A stretch of 64,000 bases of DNA from Serinicoccus marinus DSM 15273 (GTDB lineage Bacteria > Actinomycetota > Actinomycetes > Actinomycetales > Dermatophilaceae). The notes beneath the pieces were generated by a model. It searched no databases. It was not told the origin of the DNA and saw only the letters and a list, made by a program, of their open reading frames with translations. Shown piece after piece: positions 26,039 through 34,659 of this stretch. Numbering within the stretch: position 1 is the first letter of the stretch; the number at the start of each line of letters is the position of its first letter. The position numbers and the translations under genes were made by a program. The stretch spans positions 558,001-622,000 of the forward strand of contig NZ_CP043808.1 of NCBI RefSeq assembly GCF_008386315.1. Reading direction: 5' to 3'.

Positions 26039-28568
26039 GGACGCCGCCCGCATCGTGCGAGGTGTCGGTCGAGAGGTGCTCGGGCGGGTGCGGAGCACCG
26101 CGAGCCGGCCGACCTCGCCCGCCAGGGTCGACGGCCCGGCCCCGGACACCTCTCGTCCGCGACCTCGTCCCACGGCGGCGACCGAGGTCGGGGCGGGCGA
26201 GGCCGCGTCCGGCCCGCCCTGGGTGGGTCACGGCGGCGGCTGGAGCGCCTCGGTCGTCGACGCGGTGCGCGAGCTGATCCGCGCCGGCAAGGTCGGTGAG
26301 GCGGTGTCCACGGGGTATGCCCTCCGCGAGGACCCCGTGACCCGTCCACTGGGTGACCTGCTGCTCGGCGTGTGCCGTCGCAGCACCTCCACGTCCGGGG
26401 TCGCGTGGCGCGACCTGGGACGGGTCACCCAGCCCGAGGTGGTGGCACTCGGGGCCGAGGACTGGTTCGTGCCGGCCTACCAGCACGAGCCGGAGCTCGC
26501 CGCCCGGGTGCTGCGTGAGGTCGTGGAACGCGAGCTCCTCCTGGGGTGGACGGGCACGCAGCTGCTGCTCGTGGCGCGGGCGGCCTTCCAGGCCGAGGAC
26601 TGGGACGGAGTGCTGGGTGTCAGCGACGTCGCCACCTCCGGTCGAGCCAGGAGGGTGGCCGCGAGTCGCCGGCACGAGCTCGCCGAGCTCGTGCGGTGGC
26701 TGCCCGACGGCGACCACCGCAGGCCTGTCCCCGAGCTGGACGCGGACGTGCGGTTCGGGCTGATGAACTACCTGGCGCCGGGCCCGGGCTCGCGCAACGT
26801 GGGTGATTGGATCCAGACGCTCGCCTCGCTCGGGCACCTGGTGCGGCACGGCAACCTCACCTATGTCGGCACCGACCCCGGGCTGGTCGACCTGGTGACC
26901 GAGCTGGCGACGGGTGTCCGTGAGGAGCGGAGGGTGTCGGACACGCCGGCCGCGACGGTCCAGCTCGTGGAGGTGCAGCGTGACGGCATGGCGCTGCAGC
27001 AGCTGCCGGCGCCGACCTGGGTGCCCACGTTCGGGTGGTACCTCCACCCGGTCACGGAGCACGACTACCTCTTCCCGTTCTCGGACGCGGTCCGGCCGAT
27101 CTTCATCTCCTTCCACGTGAACAAGCCGGACATGCTGACGCCGGAGGCCGTGGCCTACCTGCGCCGCTACGGCCCCGTCGGCTGCCGCGACTGGCAGACG
27201 GTCGCCCTGCTCCGCGCGCTGGACGTCCCAGCGTTCTTCTCCGGCTGCATGACGACCACCGTGGACGCGGTGGTCCCACCCGGGGGTCCCGCGGGACGCA
27301 CCGAGACCGCCTACATCGACTTCCCCGGTGGCCCGGCGGAGGCTCCGGTGGTGGAGCAGTCCATCACCGGGCTGCGCAGCCTCTCGTTCGCGGACAACCT
27401 GCGGTTGGCGCGGGAGTGGGTGCACGACTACGCCACCCGCTACCGCGCGGTCAGGACCTCGCGGTTGCACGCGAACCTGCCCTCCCGCTCCGTCGGGTGC
27501 GAGGTCGAGTTCGCGCCGAAGAACCGCTCGGACGTGCGCTTCGGCGGGCTCATCGACATCGACGACGACGCCTTCGACGCGATCCGGCACGGCATCCTGG
27601 ACAAGCTCGAGGCCGTGTTGCGGCTGATCCTCTCCGGCGCGGGCGAGGACGAGGTGTATGCCCGGTGGCGCGAGGTCTGCTCGACCGATGTCGAGGCGGC
27701 CGGGCGAATGCTCGACGCCCGGGAGGTGGACCTGCCCGAGACCGCACCGGCGCCGCCGCAGGGGCTGGAGGCCGATCGTGTCGTGGTGGTCGATCTCGGA
27801 CCGGGCGAGGCGCCGCACTTCTCCGGTCTGGTGGAGGCGCTCGCGCAGCGTGTCCCGGCCGGCACCGCCGTGGTGGTCAGTGGGGACGAGACGCTGCGGC
27901 TGGGAGCGCTGCCTGACGTGGGTCTCCCGGTCACGCTGGTCAACCGTGAGACGGTGCCGCTCGAGCACCTGGACGGGCTCGAGGGTCGGGGCGCTGCGGC
28001 CCGCCGCGAGGTGCTGCTCGCGCACGCGGTGCTGGGTGCGCGGCAGGCCGGCAGGGTTCTGGTCATCCCCGCGGCGGTGCTGCTGCCCGAGGATCTCCAG
28101 CCGCTCCTGGACCACGACCTGCAGGGCGAACCGGTCGCCGCTCCCCGTGACCCCCGCGGATCGCGCCGGCTGTCGGTCGGGCTGCTGCGTTCGCTCAGCT
28201 CGCGGCAGGGTGAGGACGCCGCGGGCGCGCTCGACCTCATCGCCTGGGGGAGCCGTCGGATCGACGTGCTCGGGGCACCGTTCGACCCGGTGGTCGTCGT
28301 GGTGGATCCCGCCGCGCTGGGCGCCGCCGGGTCGGATCAGGTGATCCCGCTCATGGTGCGCTTCGGCGCGACGTTCCGGGAGGCGCTCAACATGGTGCTG
28401 GGTGGTCGGTGGACACCGCTGCCCGAGCGCTGGGCGAGCATCCCCCACCTGCAGACACCGGAGCCGGGGGCCGAGCTGCTGTCCTACCGCGTCGGTGCAC
28501 GGCCGTGGTCGGGCCTGACCACCGCGGGCCAGCAGGAGTGGCGGGAGCAGCAGTCGGTCAGACGATGA
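26025..28568 (+). CDS. polysaccharide pyruvyltransferase-like protein with C-terminal GT8-like region
   Basis: An 847-residue protein starting at ATG 26025 behind AAGGAGAAG, 14 bases inside the previous gene. Residues 240-560 resemble polysaccharide pyruvyltransferases: NVGDWIQTLASLGHL, PIFISFHVNKPDM, GPVGCRDWQTVALLR and FFSGCMTTTVDAV. Residues 585-840 look like a family 8-type glycosyltransferase: RVLVIPAAVLLPEDLQPLLD, ALNMVLGG and WTPLPERWASIPH. Combining the two in one chain would let it add and modify a residue on the surface polymer. The GT8 call is a fold-level impression only. It ends 11 bases inside the convergent GT2 gene. Confidence 0.75.
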   Translation: MSLRKDAARIVRGVGREVLGRVRSTASRPTSPARVDGPAPDTSRPRPRPTAATEVGAGEAASGPPWVGHGGGWSASVVDAVRELIRAGKVGEAVSTGYALREDPVTRPLGDLLLGVCRRSTSTSGVAWRDLGRVTQPEVVALGAEDWFVPAYQHEPELAARVLREVVERELLLGWTGTQLLLVARAAFQAEDWDGVLGVSDVATSGRARRVAASRRHELAELVRWLPDGDHRRPVPELDADVRFGLMNYLAPGPGSRNVGDWIQTLASLGHLVRHGNLTYVGTDPGLVDLVTELATGVREERRVSDTPAATVQLVEVQRDGMALQQLPAPTWVPTFGWYLHPVTEHDYLFPFSDAVRPIFISFHVNKPDMLTPEAVAYLRRYGPVGCRDWQTVALLRALDVPAFFSGCMTTTVDAVVPPGGPAGRTETAYIDFPGGPAEAPVVEQSITGLRSLSFADNLRLAREWVHDYATRYRAVRTSRLHANLPSRSVGCEVEFAPKNRSDVRFGGLIDIDDDAFDAIRHGILDKLEAVLRLILSGAGEDEVYARWREVCSTDVEAAGRMLDAREVDLPETAPAPPQGLEADRVVVVDLGPGEAPHFSGLVEALAQRVPAGTAVVVSGDETLRLGALPDVGLPVTLVNRETVPLEHLDGLEGRGAAARREVLLAHAVLGARQAGRVLVIPAAVLLPEDLQPLLDHDLQGEPVAAPRDPRGSRRLSVGLLRSLSSRQGEDAAGALDLIAWGSRRIDVLGAPFDPVVVVVDPAALGAAGSDQVIPLMVRFGATFREALNMVLGGRWTPLPERWASIPHLQTPEPGAELLSYRVGARPWSGLTTAGQQEWREQQSVRR

Positions 28569-29463
28569 GGAAGCGGCCGTGCCGGGCCATCCGCGCGACC
28601 GCCCACCAGCTGAGGCGGGTGCGGTCCTCGCCCGGCTCGAAGGGGTCGCTGCGCCAGCCGTGCACCCAGCCGGACCACCACGAGGCGAGCCCGTCACGCT
28701 GCGCCGCCCAGCGCACCAGCTGGATCCCGGTCCAGCTGCCGACGTAAGCCACGGCCAACGGCCGGGGCAGGTTGCGCCGGGCCAGCCATACCCGGTTGCG
28801 GGCGTTCTTGAAGAAGTAGTCCGAGTGCCGGCGCGGGTCGACCACGGGGTGACCGGTGCGCAGCGAGGGGACGTAACGGACCCGGTAGCCGGCCGCCCAC
28901 ACCCGCCACGCCAGCTCGATGCCCTCGTGGGCGTAGAAGAAGATGCCCGGCCACCCGCCGGTCGCCTCGAACGCCCCCCGGCGCATCGCCACGGTCATCT
29001 CGACCACGCTGAAGACGTCGGCCTCGGTATGCCGCTGACGCGCCCCGAGGCGAGGGATCCACCGGCCCGGGTGCGCCCCGTCGCTGACCTCGGGGTCCTC
29101 GATGAGCGGCTGCACCAGGCCGACGTCGGGGTGCTCGCGCAGGTAGCCCGCCGTCCGCAGCAGCACGTCGTCGTCGATGAGCCAGGCGTCGTCGTCGAGG
29201 AAGAAGAGGAACTCGCCGTCCACGTGCGGCACGCCGGCGTTGCGCCCCGCGGGGATGCCGATGTTGGTCGGCAGCGCCAGCGTCTTGACCTCGTCGGGGA
29301 GGCCGGTGGGGTTCCAGGCGTTGCCGACCACCACCACGTCGAGGTCCACCCCCTGCTGGCGCTGCAACGACTTCAGCCCGCGCGCCAGCTCCTCGGGGCG
29401 GCGGCCTTGGGTCAGGACGACGACGCCGAAGCTGGGACGGCCGCTGGAGGTGCCCCCGGTCAT
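28558..29463 (-). CDS. family 2 glycosyltransferase
   Basis: A 301-residue GT-A glycosyltransferase. FGVVVLTQGRRPEELARGL opens the nucleotide-binding domain. GIPAGRNAGVPHVDGEFLFF and the FLDDDAWLIDDDV metal motif follow. GGWPGIFFYAHEGIELAWRV is the typical acceptor-side ED/W region. The C-terminal part (WLARRNLPRPLAVAYVGSW) is amphipathic and may associate with membrane. The ATG overlaps the stop of the CDP-alcohol gene (ATGA), so they form an operon. The sugar and acceptor are unknown; surface glycolipid or polymer synthesis is likely from context. Confidence 0.88.
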   Translation of the reverse strand: MTGGTSSGRPSFGVVVLTQGRRPEELARGLKSLQRQQGVDLDVVVVGNAWNPTGLPDEVKTLALPTNIGIPAGRNAGVPHVDGEFLFFLDDDAWLIDDDVLLRTAGYLREHPDVGLVQPLIEDPEVSDGAHPGRWIPRLGARQRHTEADVFSVVEMTVAMRRGAFEATGGWPGIFFYAHEGIELAWRVWAAGYRVRYVPSLRTGHPVVDPRRHSDYFFKNARNRVWLARRNLPRPLAVAYVGSWTGIQLVRWAAQRDGLASWWSGWVHGWRSDPFEPGEDRTRLSWWAVARMARHGRFLIV

Positions 29464-30317
29464 CGGGCGTCCTCTCGGCGCAGCCGGGGCGAGGCGAGGA
29501 TCGCGGCGAGGTGGCCCGCGGTGACCGGGAGGATGACTGCGGCCATGACGAGCACCTGCCAGCGCGCGGCCTCCAGCTCGGCACCGGCGAGGGCGCCGAC
29601 CACCGCGACCGCCAGCGTGACCAGAGTCATCTCGATCGAGTGGAACATCCGGTGGAAGGGCACCAGCCGCGCCGCTCGGCGTAGCACCCCCAGCACGCTG
29701 CCTGCCGGCACGGCCCGGGCCTGGGTGGTGTCCGGCAGCCGGTCCAGACCGGCCGCCGCCCGCGAGGCGTGCACCATCTCGTTGAGCGCCTTGTTGAGCA
29801 GGAGCCCGGCGGCCAGCAGCGCGCCGAGGAAGGCATACCGCCACACCGCGGCCGGGTCCGTCTCCTGCCCACCGACGACCCCGGCCGCCCGCCAGCCGAG
29901 GGCCAGCGCGATCGCCCCCTCGACGGTGTAGTGGCCGACCTTGTCCAGGAAGACGCCGACCGGCCCGGACAGCCCCTTCCACCGGGCGACCTCCCCGTCC
30001 GAGCAGTCCAGCAGCATCTGCAGCTGCGCGAGGAGCGCGCCGAGGAGCGCTCCCCAGAGGCCGGGGATCAGCAGCGCGCCGGCGGCGGCCCAGCCGGCCA
30101 CCATCATCAGCCAGGTCACCCCGTTGGCCGTCACCGGCGTCGGGATGAGCGCGCGGGTCAGGTGCGGCGACACCCGACGGAGGTAGAGATCCCCGGTCCA
30201 GTGCTCGGCGCTGCCGCGCCCCAGGACCTCGGGCGGCTGAGCCACGGAGCGTACCTGCGCCAGCGTGGGCCGCCGGGGCCGGGAGTCGAGCGGGCTGGCG
30301 GCCGACGGGTCAGCCAT
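29460..30317 (-). CDS. CDP-alcohol phosphatidyltransferase family protein
   Basis: A 285-residue membrane enzyme that transfers an alcohol phosphate between CMP-linked donor and acceptor. The signature reads LLDCSDGEVARWKGLSGPVG, then VFLDKVGHY. It fits D-x2-DG-x2-AR-x8-G-x3-D-x3-D except that the last Asp is His. Six membrane helices are apparent (GVTWLMMVAGWAAAGALLIP; the final pair after LVPFHRMFH). Start 30317 has GAGAGGTGG upstream; a longer start at 30341 is possible. Linked by ATGA overlap to the GT2 gene, it may make a phospholipid or phospho-alditol for the surface polymer. Confidence 0.86.
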   Translation of the reverse strand: MADPSAASPLDSRPRRPTLAQVRSVAQPPEVLGRGSAEHWTGDLYLRRVSPHLTRALIPTPVTANGVTWLMMVAGWAAAGALLIPGLWGALLGALLAQLQMLLDCSDGEVARWKGLSGPVGVFLDKVGHYTVEGAIALALGWRAAGVVGGQETDPAAVWRYAFLGALLAAGLLLNKALNEMVHASRAAAGLDRLPDTTQARAVPAGSVLGVLRRAARLVPFHRMFHSIEMTLVTLAVAVVGALAGAELEAARWQVLVMAAVILPVTAGHLAAILASPRLRREDAR

Positions 30318-30409
30318 GGACCACCTCTCGTCGCCGGTCACGGGATCTGACCCGCAGGAGTCTAGGGGGTGGACGACCGGGTCACCCTCCGGCGAGGCCG
30401 ACGCCGCCC

Positions 30410-31081
30410 TCAGTCGGGCGGTGCGATGCTCGTCTGGGCGGGGAGCTCGTCCTGCGGGACCAGGCCGACCGGGCAGGTGTAGCCGTTCGGGCCGTGGTTG
30501 CAGTAGCCGCCGGGGTTCTTGTGGAGGTACTGCTGGTGCACGTCCTCGGCGTAGTAGAAGGGTCCGGCCTCGGAGGCGGGCAGCAGCTCGGTCGTGATCG
30601 GTCCGTGCCCGGCGTCACGCAGGACCTCGCCGAAGGCGTCGGCGGTCGCCCGGGCCGCGCGCTCCTGCTCGGGGGTCGTCCAGTAGATCGCCGAGCGGTA
30701 CTGCGTGCCGATGTCGTTGCCCTGCCGGTTCGCCGTCGTCGGGTCGTGGTTCTCCCAGAAGGCCTTGAGCAGGGTCTCGGGATCGGTCGCGCGACGGTCG
30801 TAGACGACCAGCACCGACTCGGTATGCCCGGTGCGCCCGGTGCACACCTCGCGGTACGTGGGGTTCGGGGTGGTGCCGCCCTGGTAGCCGGCCGCGGTGG
30901 TGACCACGCCGGGCAGCTGCCAGAAGATCCGCTCGGCTCCCCAGAAGCAGCCCATCGCCACGGTCATCACCTCCGAGCCCTCGGGCCACGGCTCGTGCAT
31001 CGAGGTGCCGAGGACCACGTGGCGCTCGGGGATGTCGGGCAGGGGGGTCGCGCGGCCGGGAAGGGTGGCGTCGTGTCGCAT
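30410..31081 (-). CDS. msrA: peptide-methionine (S)-S-oxide reductase MsrA
   Basis: Repairs oxidised methionine. The active site [17 protein letters not shown] carries the catalytic Cys; [20 protein letters not shown] and [11 protein letters not shown] follow, and the C terminus [20 protein letters not shown] has recycling cysteines. The length of 223 residues matches the longer actinobacterial form. ATG at 31081 is used; a GTG lies one codon earlier. It stands alone, divergent from greA across a 290-base region holding the greA promoter and leader. Confidence 0.95.
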   Translation of the reverse strand: MRHDATLPGRATPLPDIPERHVVLGTSMHEPWPEGSEVMTVAMGCFWGAERIFWQLPGVVTTAAGYQGGTTPNPTYREVCTGRTGHTESVLVVYDRRATDPETLLKAFWENHDPTTANRQGNDIGTQYRSAIYWTTPEQERAARATADAFGEVLRDAGHGPITTELLPASEAGPFYYAEDVHQQYLHKNPGGYCNHGPNGYTCPVGLVPQDELPAQTSIAPPD

Positions 31082-31199
31082 CACCCCAGTGTCCCACCCG
31101 CGGCGACCGAGGGCCGACCGTGCCGCCCCATGCCGCCGAGGTGGCTCGCGGTGAGCCCGGGATCGAGGCGCGGTCGCCGTGTGAGGTCCACGCGTGAGG

Positions 31200-31228
31200 T
31201 CGACTCAGGGGTGCAGGCGGGCTAGACT
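31200..31228 (+). promoter_or_regulatory. promoter for greA
   Basis: TCGACT (31200-31205) and TAGACT (31223-31228) are separated by 17 bases, a good match to a housekeeping actinobacterial promoter (TTGACN and TANNNT). Transcription should start near 31235, giving a leader of about 137 bases before the greA GTG. Confidence 0.6.
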
Positions 31229-31243
31229 TGTCGCTCGATCCAC

Positions 31244-31276
31244 GGTCCGGGCCCTGTTGGCCCGGACCTTGTGTTT
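31244..31276 (+). terminator. intrinsic terminator/attenuator inside the greA leader
   Basis: GGTCCGGGCC and GGCCCGGACC form a perfect 10-bp stem around CTGTT, followed at once by TTGTGTTT. It lies 10-40 bases after the predicted transcription start and about 95 bases before the greA start codon. A terminator so early in a leader should release an RNA of about 40 nt and limit greA expression. Confidence 0.75.
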
Positions 31277-31371
31277 GGGGAGAGCCGCACCGCCTGGTGC
31301 GGCACCCGGCGCACGATCGCCGGCCGCGGCTGGACGCCGCCGGCCACGCGAAGGCATACCGAGGAGAGGCA

Positions 31372-31863
31372 GTGACCGAGACCACAGCAGCCAGCTACCT
31401 GACCCAGGAGGCCTACGACCGCCTGCAGGCCGAGCTGACCCAGCTCAAGGACGAAGGACGCTCGGAGATCAGCAAGCGCATCGAGGCGGCCCGGGAGGAG
31501 GGCGACCTCAAGGAGAACGGCGGCTATCACGCCGCCAAGGAGGAGCAGGGCAAGATGGAGGCCCGCATCCGCCAGCTCGAGCACCTGCTGCAGAACGCCG
31601 TGGTGGGGTCGGCCCCGACCGAGAAGGGCGTCGTGCAGCCGGGGACCGTCGTGACCGTCGAGATGTTCGGCGACAGCGAGACCTTCTTGCTCGGGTCCCG
31701 GGAGATCATCGACGAGGGAAGCGACCTCGACGTCTACAGCGAGCAGTCCCCGCTCGGGGCCGCGCTCCTGGGCGGCCGGACGGGCGAGACGGTCAGCTAC
31801 GAGGCGCCCAACGGCAAGACCGTGGAGGTCAAGATCCTGGAGGCCACGCCCTACCAGCCCTGA
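31372..31863 (+). CDS. greA: transcription elongation factor GreA
   Basis: GreA binds in the RNA polymerase secondary channel and stimulates cleavage of backtracked RNA. The N-terminal coiled coil carries the acidic tip motif EAAREEGDLKENGGYHAAKE, in which Asp and Glu coordinate the catalytic metal. The C-terminal FKBP-like domain has SPLGAALLGGRTGETVSYEA. GTG at 31372 follows CGAGGAGAGGCA. The 163-residue length is typical of actinobacteria. It has its own promoter and a leader terminator (see those entries). Confidence 0.97.
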   Translation: MTETTAASYLTQEAYDRLQAELTQLKDEGRSEISKRIEAAREEGDLKENGGYHAAKEEQGKMEARIRQLEHLLQNAVVGSAPTEKGVVQPGTVVTVEMFGDSETFLLGSREIIDEGSDLDVYSEQSPLGAALLGGRTGETVSYEAPNGKTVEVKILEATPYQP

Positions 31864-31896
31864 CCTCCCGCGCGACCGCCTCGGGGCGTCCTGCCG

Positions 31897-32361
31897 TCAG
31901 CGGCGGGGCGCCCCGTCGGCGTACCAGCACTCCTCGACGTAACCGGTGACGGCCGGCGAGGCGGTGGTCACGCTCTCCACGTGCCGGCTCGGGGAGCTCT
32001 GCGCCGCGGGGATGCGCACCTCGGTCCGCCCGACGACCACGTGCGAGGTGGCCTGCGCCTCGAGCCGGCACACCGCCTCGCGCGAGGGGTCGCGCCGCAG
32101 GTCGAAGCGCACGTCCACCCGGCTGTCGGAGACGGCCTCGAAGCCGGTGTCGACCCAGTGCACCCGCCCCACGGTGGCGGACAGTCCCCAGATCACGGCC
32201 ATGAGGCTCATGACGACCACGGCCAGCACGCCGACGACCCACCACCGGCGGTCGCCGCGCCGGCCGCGCTCCTGCGCCTCGGCACGCTCCTCCTCCGCGT
32301 CCCAGTCCCGGACGCCGTCCGGGCGCGGCGGCTCGGCGGGACCGGTGTTGCTGGCGGTCAT
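31897..32361 (-). CDS. DUF4307 membrane protein
   Basis: A 154-residue single-pass protein: charged cytoplasmic N terminus, one helix (WWVVGVLAVVVMSLMAVIWG) and an extracytoplasmic beta-rich domain (VDVRFDLRRDPSREAVCRLE, a Cys at VCRL and one in EECWYADG that may pair). DUF4307 proteins commonly sit beside mca in actinobacteria, as here. Function unknown. It is convergent with greA and divergent from mca. Confidence 0.85.
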   Translation of the reverse strand: MTASNTGPAEPPRPDGVRDWDAEEERAEAQERGRRGDRRWWVVGVLAVVVMSLMAVIWGLSATVGRVHWVDTGFEAVSDSRVDVRFDLRRDPSREAVCRLEAQATSHVVVGRTEVRIPAAQSSPSRHVESVTTASPAVTGYVEECWYADGAPRR

Positions 32362-32488
32362 GTGCGGCTGCCCTCCGAGGGGGTGAGAGGATGGCGGGGT
32401 GCCCGGAGCGGCACCACCACCATTGTCCGGCACGGTCCGGTCGGCCGTGACGCCGACCCGTGCCGGCTCCGACGCGGAAGGAATGCCG

Positions 32489-33565
32489 ATGGCCACCTCG
32501 GGTCGCGGGCTGCGCCTGCTCGCGGTGCACGCACACCCTGACGACGAGTCGAGCAAGGGCGCTGCCACGACGGCGCACTACGTCGCCCAGGGGGTCGACG
32601 TGCGCGTCGTGTCCTGCACCGGTGGGGAACGGGGGGACGTGCTCAACGAGAAGCTCAAGGACGACCCGCACATCATCCGCGACATCGCCCAGGTCCGGCG
32701 GGACGAGATGGCCCGGGCGGTGCAGATCCTCGGTGTCAGCCACACCTGGCTGGGCTTCGTCGACAGCGGCCTGCCCGAGGGTGACCCGCTGCCGCCGCTG
32801 CCGGAGGGGTGCTTCGCGCTGGAGCCGCTGGAGGTGACCACCGAGGCGCTGGTCCGGGTGATCCGGGAGTTCCGGCCCCACGTGCTCACGACCTACGACG
32901 AGAACGGCGGCTACCCGCACCCCGACCACATCATGACGCACACGGTGACGATGGCGGCCTTCGAGGCGGCCGGCGACCCCGAGGCATACCCGCACGCCGG
33001 CGAGCCCTGGCAGCCGCTCAAGGTCTACTACAGCGGCTGGGACCCGCAGCGGATGATCCGGCTGGACGAGGCCATGGTCGAGGCCGGTCACGAGCCGCCC
33101 TTCGCCGACTGGCGCAAGCACCTCGGGAGCCGGCCGCGCCGCGTGCTCACCACCCGCGTGCCGTGCGGGGAGCACTTCTCGGTGCGCGACGACGCGCTGC
33201 GCGCGCACGCGACCCAGGTCGACCCGGAGGGGCCCTGGTTCCGCGTCCCGCTGGAGATCCAGCAGCGGGTCTGGCCCACCGAGGACTACGAGCTGGCGCG
33301 CTCGCTGGTCCCCGTGGCGCTGCCCGAGGACGACCTCTTCGCCGGCCTGCGCGAGCTCGACGGTGGGCTGGACGCCCGGTGCCGTCAGGTGCCGGAGCGG
33401 GACGAGACCGGGGCGCTCGTGCTGGAGCACCGGGGCGAGCCGCCGCTGCCGCCGCTGGAGCAGGATGCGGTCGGTGAGCGGAAACAGGACGCCGTTGCCG
33501 ACATGGGGGACGCCGACGGAGACGGTGTCGACGACGTGCGCCGCGACGAGGGGCACGACCGGTGA
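32489..33565 (+). CDS. mca: mycothiol S-conjugate amidase
   Basis: Zn-dependent amidase that cleaves mycothiol conjugates of toxins so the mercapturic acid can be exported. The metal motif [16 protein letters not shown] (HPDDE) and the second metal site [11 protein letters not shown] are present, with [12 protein letters not shown] characteristic of Mca/MshB. The extended C-terminal region ([20 protein letters not shown]) with the intact KVYYSGW part favours Mca over MshB. ATG 32489 sits 7 bases after GGAAGGA; an ATG two codons earlier is too close to it. The last residues are highly charged. Its stop overlaps the GTG of a small membrane protein. Confidence 0.93.
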   Translation: MATSGRGLRLLAVHAHPDDESSKGAATTAHYVAQGVDVRVVSCTGGERGDVLNEKLKDDPHIIRDIAQVRRDEMARAVQILGVSHTWLGFVDSGLPEGDPLPPLPEGCFALEPLEVTTEALVRVIREFRPHVLTTYDENGGYPHPDHIMTHTVTMAAFEAAGDPEAYPHAGEPWQPLKVYYSGWDPQRMIRLDEAMVEAGHEPPFADWRKHLGSRPRRVLTTRVPCGEHFSVRDDALRAHATQVDPEGPWFRVPLEIQQRVWPTEDYELARSLVPVALPEDDLFAGLRELDGGLDARCRQVPERDETGALVLEHRGEPPLPPLEQDAVGERKQDAVADMGDADGDGVDDVRRDEGHDR

Positions 33566-33768
33566 ACTCGACCGGCGTCGAGATCACGGCCGGGCTCGGG
33601 GGCTTCCTCGTCCTCTTCGGGCTTGCCCTGGCCGTGTGGTTCCTCGGCCGCGACCTCACCCGGCGGCTGCGGCGGATGCGGCAGGCGGAGGAGGCCCGGC
33701 TGCGGCAGGAGACCCCTGCCGAGCAGGGCGACGCACCGGACCGGCCCGAGGACGACCCGCTCGCCTGA
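33562..33768 (+). CDS. small single-pass membrane protein, 68 aa
   Basis: Starts with GTG overlapping the mca stop (GTGA). It has one helix ([18 protein letters not shown]), then a basic stretch ([20 protein letters not shown]) and an acidic tail. Small proteins of this design commonly follow mca in actinobacteria. No function is known; translational coupling suggests a link to mycothiol conjugate handling or only shared expression. Confidence 0.75.
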   Translation: MNSTGVEITAGLGGFLVLFGLALAVWFLGRDLTRRLRRMRQAEEARLRQETPAEQGDAPDRPEDDPLA

Positions 33769-33789
33769 GCGCCGCCGTGCTCTAGGTGC

Positions 33790-34518
33790 TCAGGCCGCGG
33801 GCACCGAGTCCAGCGACAGGCTGAGGTAGGCCGCCAGCCAGTGCGCGGCGAAGGCCGCCACGGTGAAGGCGTGGAAGACCTCGTGGAAGCCGAACCACCG
33901 CGGTGAGGGGTCCGGGCGACGCAGGCCGTAGACGACGGCGCCCAGGGTGTAGAACAGGCCCCCGAGCCCGATGAGCCCCACGACGACCGGGCCGCCGCTG
34001 CGCCACATCGGGACCAGGAAGAAGATCGCCACCCAGCCCAGGGCGATGTAGACCCCGGTGTAGAGCCACCGCGGCGCCCCGACCCAGAAGACGCGGAAGA
34101 GGACGCCGGCGAGCGCCCCGGACCAGACGACCCAGAGCAGCAGCCTGGTCTGCGGCGTCGGGAGGAGCAGCACCGCGAAGGGGGTGTAGGTGCCGGCGAT
34201 GATGAGGAAGATGTTGGCGTGGTCCCAGCGCTTGAGCACGCGCGCGACCCGAGGACTCCATCGACCGCGGTGGTAGACCGCCGAGGTGCCGAAGAGCAGG
34301 ACGGCGGTGATCGCGAAGACGAGTGCGGCGGCGCCCGCCGGGGCGCTGGGGGCGAGCGCGACGAGCACAGCTCCGGAGACCACGGCCACCGGGACCATCA
34401 CGAGGTGCAGCCAGCCACGGAGGTGGGGCTTGACGCGATCCTTCACCTGGTCCGTCATTTGGCCGACGAAGGAGCCCAGGGTGCCGGTCGCCTCGGTCGT
34501 GTCACGGGGGGTCGACAT
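33790..34518 (-). CDS. hemolysin III family (PAQR-type) membrane protein
   Basis: A 242-residue seven-helix protein of the hemolysin III/YqfA family. Conserved metal-site residues appear in TSAVYHRGRWSP, RWDHANIFLIIAGTYTPFAV and GFHEVFHAFTVAAFAAHW. Members are linked to lipid and membrane homeostasis rather than proven lysis. Upstream of its ATG lies a striking operator-like repeat (34529-34564), so expression is probably controlled by a dedicated repressor. It is divergent from the cis-prenyltransferase gene. Confidence 0.9.
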   Translation of the reverse strand: MSTPRDTTEATGTLGSFVGQMTDQVKDRVKPHLRGWLHLVMVPVAVVSGAVLVALAPSAPAGAAALVFAITAVLLFGTSAVYHRGRWSPRVARVLKRWDHANIFLIIAGTYTPFAVLLLPTPQTRLLLWVVWSGALAGVLFRVFWVGAPRWLYTGVYIALGWVAIFFLVPMWRSGGPVVVGLIGLGGLFYTLGAVVYGLRRPDPSPRWFGFHEVFHAFTVAAFAAHWLAAYLSLSLDSVPAA

Positions 34519-34528
34519 GCCTTCAGGC

Positions 34529-34564
34529 TAACCTACGCAACCGTAGGTTACGAAACCGTAGGTT
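34529..34564. promoter_or_regulatory. operator-like inverted and direct repeats before the hemolysin III gene
   Basis: TAACCTACG and CGTAGGTTA form a perfect 9-bp inverted repeat with a 4-base centre (34529-34550). A 15-base direct repeat, ACGCAACCGTAGGTT then ACGAAACCGTAGGTT, spans 34535-34564, giving a third CGTAGGTT arm. The region is AT-richer than its surroundings and begins 11 bases before the hemolysin III ATG on the minus strand. It looks like a multi-site repressor operator, for example of a TetR-type lipid regulator; the protein is not identified. Confidence 0.7.
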
Positions 34565-34647
34565 CGGTCCCGCCGAGGGTTCCACGACTCCGGGCGACGC
34601 TTCCACCGCCCCGGGCGCGGGCGCAGCGGATCTCCAGGGGTGGCCGG

Positions 34648-34653
34648 TAGGTT
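34648..34653 (+). promoter_or_regulatory. -10 box for a leaderless cis-prenyltransferase mRNA
   Basis: TAGGTT ends 6 bases before the ATG at 34660, and no ribosome binding site is present. This spacing predicts that transcription starts at or very near the start codon. Confidence 0.5.
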
Positions 34654-34659
34654 GAGGCC

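Noticed and set aside
25863..28697. A 944-codon minus-strand frame opposite the pyruvyltransferase-like gene
   Set aside because: His/Arg/Gln-rich antisense translation without domains; the plus-strand gene has a ribosome site, coupled start and recognisable motifs.
17331..30317. Recently acquired genomic island carrying the surface polymer genes
   Set aside because: Composition and the GTATGC/GCATAC word continue through the region, and no integrase, transposase, tRNA edge or direct repeats were seen.
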